Part shown: piece by piece, positions 35,470 to 39,087 of the stretch
How positions within the stretch are numbered: the first letter of the stretch is position 1
How the letters are laid out: each line of letters opens with the position of its first letter
Assembly (NCBI GenBank): GCA_963582935.1
Contig: CAUZSH010000006.1
Coordinates: 1 to 39,087 of the forward strand
Source: CAUZSH01 sp963582935
Lineage (GTDB): Bacteria; Pseudomonadota; Gammaproteobacteria; Francisellales; Francisellaceae
Length of the DNA: 39,087 nucleotides
Reading direction: 5' to 3'
The notes under the pieces: generated by a model
The model's database searches: none
What the model was told of the DNA's origin: nothing
The model's input: the letters and a program-made list of their open reading frames with translations, nothing else
Program-made: the position numbers and the translations under genes

Positions 35470-35506
35470 GATAAGGTTAAACTAACTTTAAGTTAGTCAT
35501 CTTATC
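35470..35506 (+). other. Hairpin just upstream of trpC
   Basis: GATAAG (35470-35475) pairs with CTTATC (35501-35506), and inside it ACTAACT (35481-35487) pairs with AGTTAGT (35491-35497) around TTA. The structure ends 11 bases before the trpC ATG, which has no Shine-Dalgarno sequence. There is no T tract, so it is not an ordinary terminator. Confidence 0.5.
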
Positions 35507-35517
35507 GCCCACAGCCT

Positions 35518-36282
35518 ATGATTTTAGATCAAATAATTGAATATAAAAAACAAGAAATCAAAGCATATTACACTCTTGAAAAGCCGAAACATAAAGCGAA
35601 TTTTGACTTTTTAAAAGCCATCAAAAACAGTCATTGCAGCGTTATTGGTGAACTTAAATCAAAATCGCCCTCAGAAGGCATTATCAAGCACAATTATCAG
35701 CCGCAAAAAATTGCCAATGCTTATGCCTTAGGTGGGGCAATTGCTCTTTCAATTTTAACCGATAAAAAATTCTTTGGTGGGCAATTCCCAGATATTGAAC
35801 AGGTTAAAAAAACCTGCTCTTTACCTGTGTTATGTAAAGATTTTATTATTGACCCCAGCCAAGTCTATCGCGCACGCCAAGCGGGTGCAGATGCTTGCCT
35901 ACTTATTGTGCGAATACTCTCTGACCAACGACTACAAGAGTTGCATCAGGAAATTGAAAGCTTGGGTATGAATGCTTTGGTTGAAATATTTGATGAAGAT
36001 GATCTACAAAGAGCGCTAAAAATTAACCCAAAGCTGATTGGTATTAATAACCGCAATCTGAACACCTTGGAAATGGATTTAAATAATGCCTATCGCCTAA
36101 AAAATTTAATCCCAAGAGATGTTTTAGTGATCACGCTTTCAGGTTCTAAAACACCAGAGAGCACTGCACAATTTGCAAGTGACTTTGATGGTGTGCTCAT
36201 GGGAACGGCTTTGATGAAATCAGATAACCCCACCTTATTTCTCAAAGATGTCCAAAAAAATCATACTGGTATTACCCAATAA
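35518..36282 (+). CDS. trpC: Indole-3-glycerol phosphate synthase, atypical
   Basis: 254-residue TIM-barrel enzyme of tryptophan synthesis. Present are GELKSKSPSEG (the Glu and Lys of the first active-site loop), ILTDKKFFGG, LCKDFIID with the catalytic lysine, ALVEIFDEDDL and GINNRNL. The usual ESGI near the C-terminus reads LSGS, so the conserved glutamate is replaced by leucine (CTT). No other trp gene is adjacent. The ATG lacks a ribosome binding site and lies behind a hairpin. It converges on dnaN with 12 bases between the stops. Confidence 0.88.
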   Translation: MILDQIIEYKKQEIKAYYTLEKPKHKANFDFLKAIKNSHCSVIGELKSKSPSEGIIKHNYQPQKIANAYALGGAIALSILTDKKFFGGQFPDIEQVKKTCSLPVLCKDFIIDPSQVYRARQAGADACLLIVRILSDQRLQELHQEIESLGMNALVEIFDEDDLQRALKINPKLIGINNRNLNTLEMDLNNAYRLKNLIPRDVLVITLSGSKTPESTAQFASDFDGVLMGTALMKSDNPTLFLKDVQKNHTGITQ

Positions 36283-36294
36283 GTATTAAATTTT

Positions 36295-37401
36295 TTATAG
36301 GCGAATGGGCATAATCACATAAGAACTATCGTCTAACTCATGCTCTTTAATCAAAAGACTCATATTTGCGGTCGAAAAAAACAAATCAACTTCTTCAGTT
36401 TCAATCGCACCCATCACATCCAACAAATAACTCACGTTAAAGCCCATTTCCATCGCTTCTTCATGGTAGTCCACTTGAATCTCATCCATCGCTTCTTCTT
36501 GCTCAGGGTTATTTGCAGCAAGGTGCAAAATACCTTTATCTAAATTTAAACGCACCCCTCGATATTTTTCATTCGATAGGATAGCCGTACGTATTAATGC
36601 TTGCTTAAAATCAATCAGGTTGGCAACCAAACGCTTGTGATTTTCCTGTGGTATAACCCTGTTATAGTCTGGATAACGACCATCTATTAATTTTGAGGTA
36701 AAAGTATAGTTAGGTAGCTGAACCATAAAATGATTTGATCCAACATGGATGGTCACCATATCATCTGTATTGGAAATAAATTTTTGTAGTTCAATAATCG
36801 CTTTTCTTGGTACAATAATTTGTAGATTTTTGACTGTGGAGCTATCAATGGTAAGCTCCGTCATTGCCATACGATGACCATCTGTTGCAACGGTTCTAAA
36901 AATATTTCCCTCTATTTCCCATAGCGTGCCATTTAAGAAATATCGAACATCATTATGCGCCATCGCAAACTGTACTTTACGGATTGATTTTAGCAATGAA
37001 GACTGAGAAATTGAAAAACAATTACTCCCTAAATCACTCTCCATTTTGGGAAAACTATTTGGGTCTAATGATGATAAAATAAAGCGACTTTTGTTAGCTT
37101 TCACCATCACCTTATTTTCAGATTCTTGGCTGATTTGAATTTCTGAGGTTTGTGGTAAATTTTTTATAATTTCAATCAACTTTCTAGCAGGCACTGTCAC
37201 CTCACCATCATTAGACTTTTTCTCTATCGTAGCATCTGCTAATATTTCTGTTTCTAAATCAGATGCTTTTAGTTGCAACTTTTGCCCTTCTACTTTGCAA
37301 AAAATATTGGTTAGTATTGGCATAGTATGCTTTTTATCTGCAATGGATATCATATCCTGCAAAGGCTTCAGCAATGTTTCTCTTGTAATAACTAAATTCA
37401 T
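36295..37401 (-). CDS. dnaN: DNA polymerase III beta subunit (sliding clamp)
   Basis: 368-residue ring-forming clamp that tethers DNA polymerase to DNA. The three tandem clamp domains occupy about 1-120, 125-245 and 250-368. The N-terminus MNLVITRETLLKPLQDM and the C-terminus DSSYVIMPIRL are typical. It follows dnaA by 14 bases. The usual next genes, recF and gyrB, are replaced by a convergent trpC. Confidence 0.95.
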   Translation of the reverse strand: MNLVITRETLLKPLQDMISIADKKHTMPILTNIFCKVEGQKLQLKASDLETEILADATIEKKSNDGEVTVPARKLIEIIKNLPQTSEIQISQESENKVMVKANKSRFILSSLDPNSFPKMESDLGSNCFSISQSSLLKSIRKVQFAMAHNDVRYFLNGTLWEIEGNIFRTVATDGHRMAMTELTIDSSTVKNLQIIVPRKAIIELQKFISNTDDMVTIHVGSNHFMVQLPNYTFTSKLIDGRYPDYNRVIPQENHKRLVANLIDFKQALIRTAILSNEKYRGVRLNLDKGILHLAANNPEQEEAMDEIQVDYHEEAMEMGFNVSYLLDVMGAIETEEVDLFFSTANMSLLIKEHELDDSSYVIMPIRL

Positions 37402-37415
37402 GTTATGATTGTCTC

Positions 37416-38936
37416 CTAAGTTGACAATTTTCTAGATAATATTTGGTAATCATCTCTTATTTCAAAGTTATCTTTTTGCAGTTTTGTAATTGTTTTCACG
37501 GCATGCAACACAGTGGTGTGGTCTCGCCCACCAAAAAAGTTACCTATTTCTGGTAAGCTATGATTGGTGAGTTCTTTTGCGAGTGTCATCGCCACTTGGC
37601 GTGGTCTCGCAATATCTCTACTTTTTTGCTTTGATAATAGATCAGCCACTTTTAAATTATAATAGTCTGCCACAACTTTTTGAATATTATCTACTTTTAT
37701 TAGGCGATGTTGAATACTAATAATATCTTTTAGGGTTTCTCCTACAAACTTCGGCGTAATTTCTCTTCTTGTCACTCTAGCATGTGTGATCACTCGGCGC
37801 AAAGCACCTTCTAACTCACGCACGTTAGAACGAATATACTTAGCAATATAAAATGCCACCTCATGGGATATTTCAACACCCAGCTGTAGTGATTTACTCA
37901 TTAAAATGGCTACTCTCGTCTCCAAATCTGGTAAATCGATGGTCACCGTTAACCCATGTCCAAACCTGGATTTCAAACGATCTTCCATACCTGGAATTTC
38001 TTTTGGATAACGATCACAGGATAAAACAACCTGTTTTCCATTATCCAATAAAGCATTAAACATGTGAAAAAATTCCTCTTGAGAACGGCCTTTACCTGCA
38101 ATAAATTGAATATCATCCACCAATAAAACATCAACCGAACGATAATGATCTTGAAAATGATCCATTGCGTGTAATCTTAATGCATCAACCATATCTCTGA
38201 CAAATTTTTCTGAGCTGACATAAAGCACTTTCGCCTCAGGTTGCTGTTTTCTAATTTCATTGCCTATAGAGTGCATTAAATGTGTTTTTCCTAATCCACT
38301 CCCGCCATAAAAAAATAGCGGATTATGGTAAGCACCTGGATTCGCAGAAACCTGAATCGCTGCTGCTTTAGCAACCTCGTTTGATTTCCCTTCAACAAAG
38401 TTTTCAAAACGAAACTGTTCTTTTAAATTCACCCCAAAGCAAACATTGTTCTGGGATTTTGGAAGTGCCAATGCCTCATCAAACCCATAAAGTTCTTCCG
38501 AAGGGGCAATAGAGTCCGTCTGTTCCACCGCTGGTTCTTTTTCTTCTTTCACCTGTTTGGTAGCTGTTGAAAAAGAAGATGTCATACCAAACATGTCTAT
38601 TTGGGGACCCGCTGTCGGTTTTAAAAATGTTAGCTCCTCAATAGGCTGAAGAGGGTTTAATTCTGCTTTCCCTATTTTTATATTTGACAAAGAAGCTGAC
38701 TGTTCGACCATAAATTCAACAATTAAATCTGGATTTGTTCCTTGAGAACACAAACCATGCACAATCTTATCTTTATATTTGGATCTCACCCAATCTAAGA
38801 AAAATTGATTGGGTCCGTATATTGTGAATAACTTACCTTGCTCATTCACAGACAATGGTTTAATCCATGTTCTAAATTCTTGTTCTGACAAGGAATATTG
38901 CAATCTATCTAAACATGTTCCCCACTTAGAAGTCAT
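37416..38936 (-). CDS. dnaA: Chromosomal replication initiator protein DnaA
   Basis: 506-residue AAA+ initiator. Domain I (1-80) contains the DnaB-contact region. A long variable linker follows (about 85-170), which explains the length above the usual roughly 450. The AAA+ domain has Walker A GGSGLGKT (211-218) and Walker B LLVDD (271-275). Domain IV ends with the DNA-binding signature PEIGNFFGGRDHTTVLHA. AAGGAA precedes the ATG. It is the first gene of the dnaA-dnaN operon, with a promoter and DnaA boxes upstream. Confidence 0.96.
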   Translation of the reverse strand: MTSKWGTCLDRLQYSLSEQEFRTWIKPLSVNEQGKLFTIYGPNQFFLDWVRSKYKDKIVHGLCSQGTNPDLIVEFMVEQSASLSNIKIGKAELNPLQPIEELTFLKPTAGPQIDMFGMTSSFSTATKQVKEEKEPAVEQTDSIAPSEELYGFDEALALPKSQNNVCFGVNLKEQFRFENFVEGKSNEVAKAAAIQVSANPGAYHNPLFFYGGSGLGKTHLMHSIGNEIRKQQPEAKVLYVSSEKFVRDMVDALRLHAMDHFQDHYRSVDVLLVDDIQFIAGKGRSQEEFFHMFNALLDNGKQVVLSCDRYPKEIPGMEDRLKSRFGHGLTVTIDLPDLETRVAILMSKSLQLGVEISHEVAFYIAKYIRSNVRELEGALRRVITHARVTRREITPKFVGETLKDIISIQHRLIKVDNIQKVVADYYNLKVADLLSKQKSRDIARPRQVAMTLAKELTNHSLPEIGNFFGGRDHTTVLHAVKTITKLQKDNFEIRDDYQILSRKLST

Positions 38937-39013
38937 TATATATTTCCTTGTATTTCAATGAGTTACACATAGTGTGTGTCGCTTTTATTAAATTAATTTT
39001 TTCTATAAATGGC

Positions 39014-39041
39014 ATTATAGCAAAGTAATCCCCCCCCGCAA
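39014..39041 (-). promoter_or_regulatory. dnaA: dnaA promoter with extended -10 and G-tract spacer
   Basis: On the minus strand TATAAT (39019 to 39014) is a perfect -10 box, with TGC directly before it giving an extended -10. TTGCGG (39041 to 39036) serves as -35 with a 16-base spacer. Eight consecutive G (39037 to 39030) span the end of the -35 box and the start of the spacer. Predicted transcription starts about 70 bases before the dnaA ATG. Confidence 0.7.
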
Positions 39042-39058
39042 GAGAAGCACAACAAAGC

Positions 39059-39079
39059 TGTGGACAACTATGTGCATAA
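39059..39079 (+). other. Two DnaA boxes at the window edge (origin flank)
   Basis: TGTGCATAA (39071-39079) is an exact DnaA box on the reverse strand (TTATGCACA). TGTGGACAA (39059-39067) is a one-mismatch box (TTGTCCACA). They lie 3 bases apart, upstream of the dnaA promoter, as expected for autoregulation or for the edge of oriC. The rest of the origin would be beyond the window. Confidence 0.65.
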
Positions 39080-39087
39080 GACTGTTA

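Overview
The window looks like chromosomal DNA of an AT-rich (roughly 40% GC) gammaproteobacterium. The evidence is a standard tolQRAB-pal-cpoB cell-envelope operon, the hemA-prfA-prmC operon, dnaA-dnaN, ettA, the ribosomal oxygenase roxA, a DUF3301 protein and a Mip-like periplasmic FKBP. Several of these families are common in the Legionellales/Thiotrichales part of the class, but sequence reading alone does not fix the lineage. Genes are packed tightly. Many start/stop overlaps of 1-23 bp mark operons, and convergent neighbours often overlap at their stop codons.

Layout, left to right. Positions 1-60 hold the end of an unidentified gene, followed by a flavin-dependent halogenase-like enzyme (102-1340) and, convergent, roxA (1337-2521). 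A broken SMR-type efflux gene (2525-2734) lies back to back with an ammonium transporter gene, amtB (2760-4241), which carries a 285-bp, GC-richer, in-frame insert. Next comes the Tol-Pal envelope operon on the minus strand (9115 down to 4273). It is followed by a translationally coupled signalling operon (13070 down to 9319): membrane histidine kinase, single-domain response regulator, and REC-GGDEF-EAL protein. A 400-bp gene-free gap rich in inverted repeats follows.

13505-18177 holds bioC, a SerB-like phosphatase, a TerC-like membrane protein (minus strand), and a DUF3301 / GST-like / prephenate dehydratase operon. 18178-18704 contains IS3-family debris: two elements in opposite orientation, plus a tiny ORF with a strong ribosome binding site. 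An arginine deiminase / CtlX pair (21188 down to 18705) suggests arginine and citrulline breakdown. Divergent from it is an operon of an adenylate-forming ligase, a fused pabB-pabC and pabA (21332-25222), which should make 4-aminobenzoate and perhaps activate an acid. hemA-prfA-prmC runs on the minus strand; then come FKBP with a clear terminator, exonuclease III, a short-type AMP nucleosidase, trkH (minus), a 60-residue conserved small protein, ettA (minus), aroE, trpC, and finally dnaN and dnaA on the minus strand. DnaA boxes at the right edge indicate that the replication origin lies just beyond it.

The observations most worth following up are: the in-frame insert in amtB; missing substrate-binding residues in the adjacent aroE and trpC; the PABA operon led by a ligase; the halogenase signature in the first full gene; an eight-G run inside the dnaA promoter spacer; and a recurrent perfect or near-perfect palindrome (TTTGYCATGRCAAA) seen four times. 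No CRISPR array, rRNA, tRNA or complete mobile element was found.
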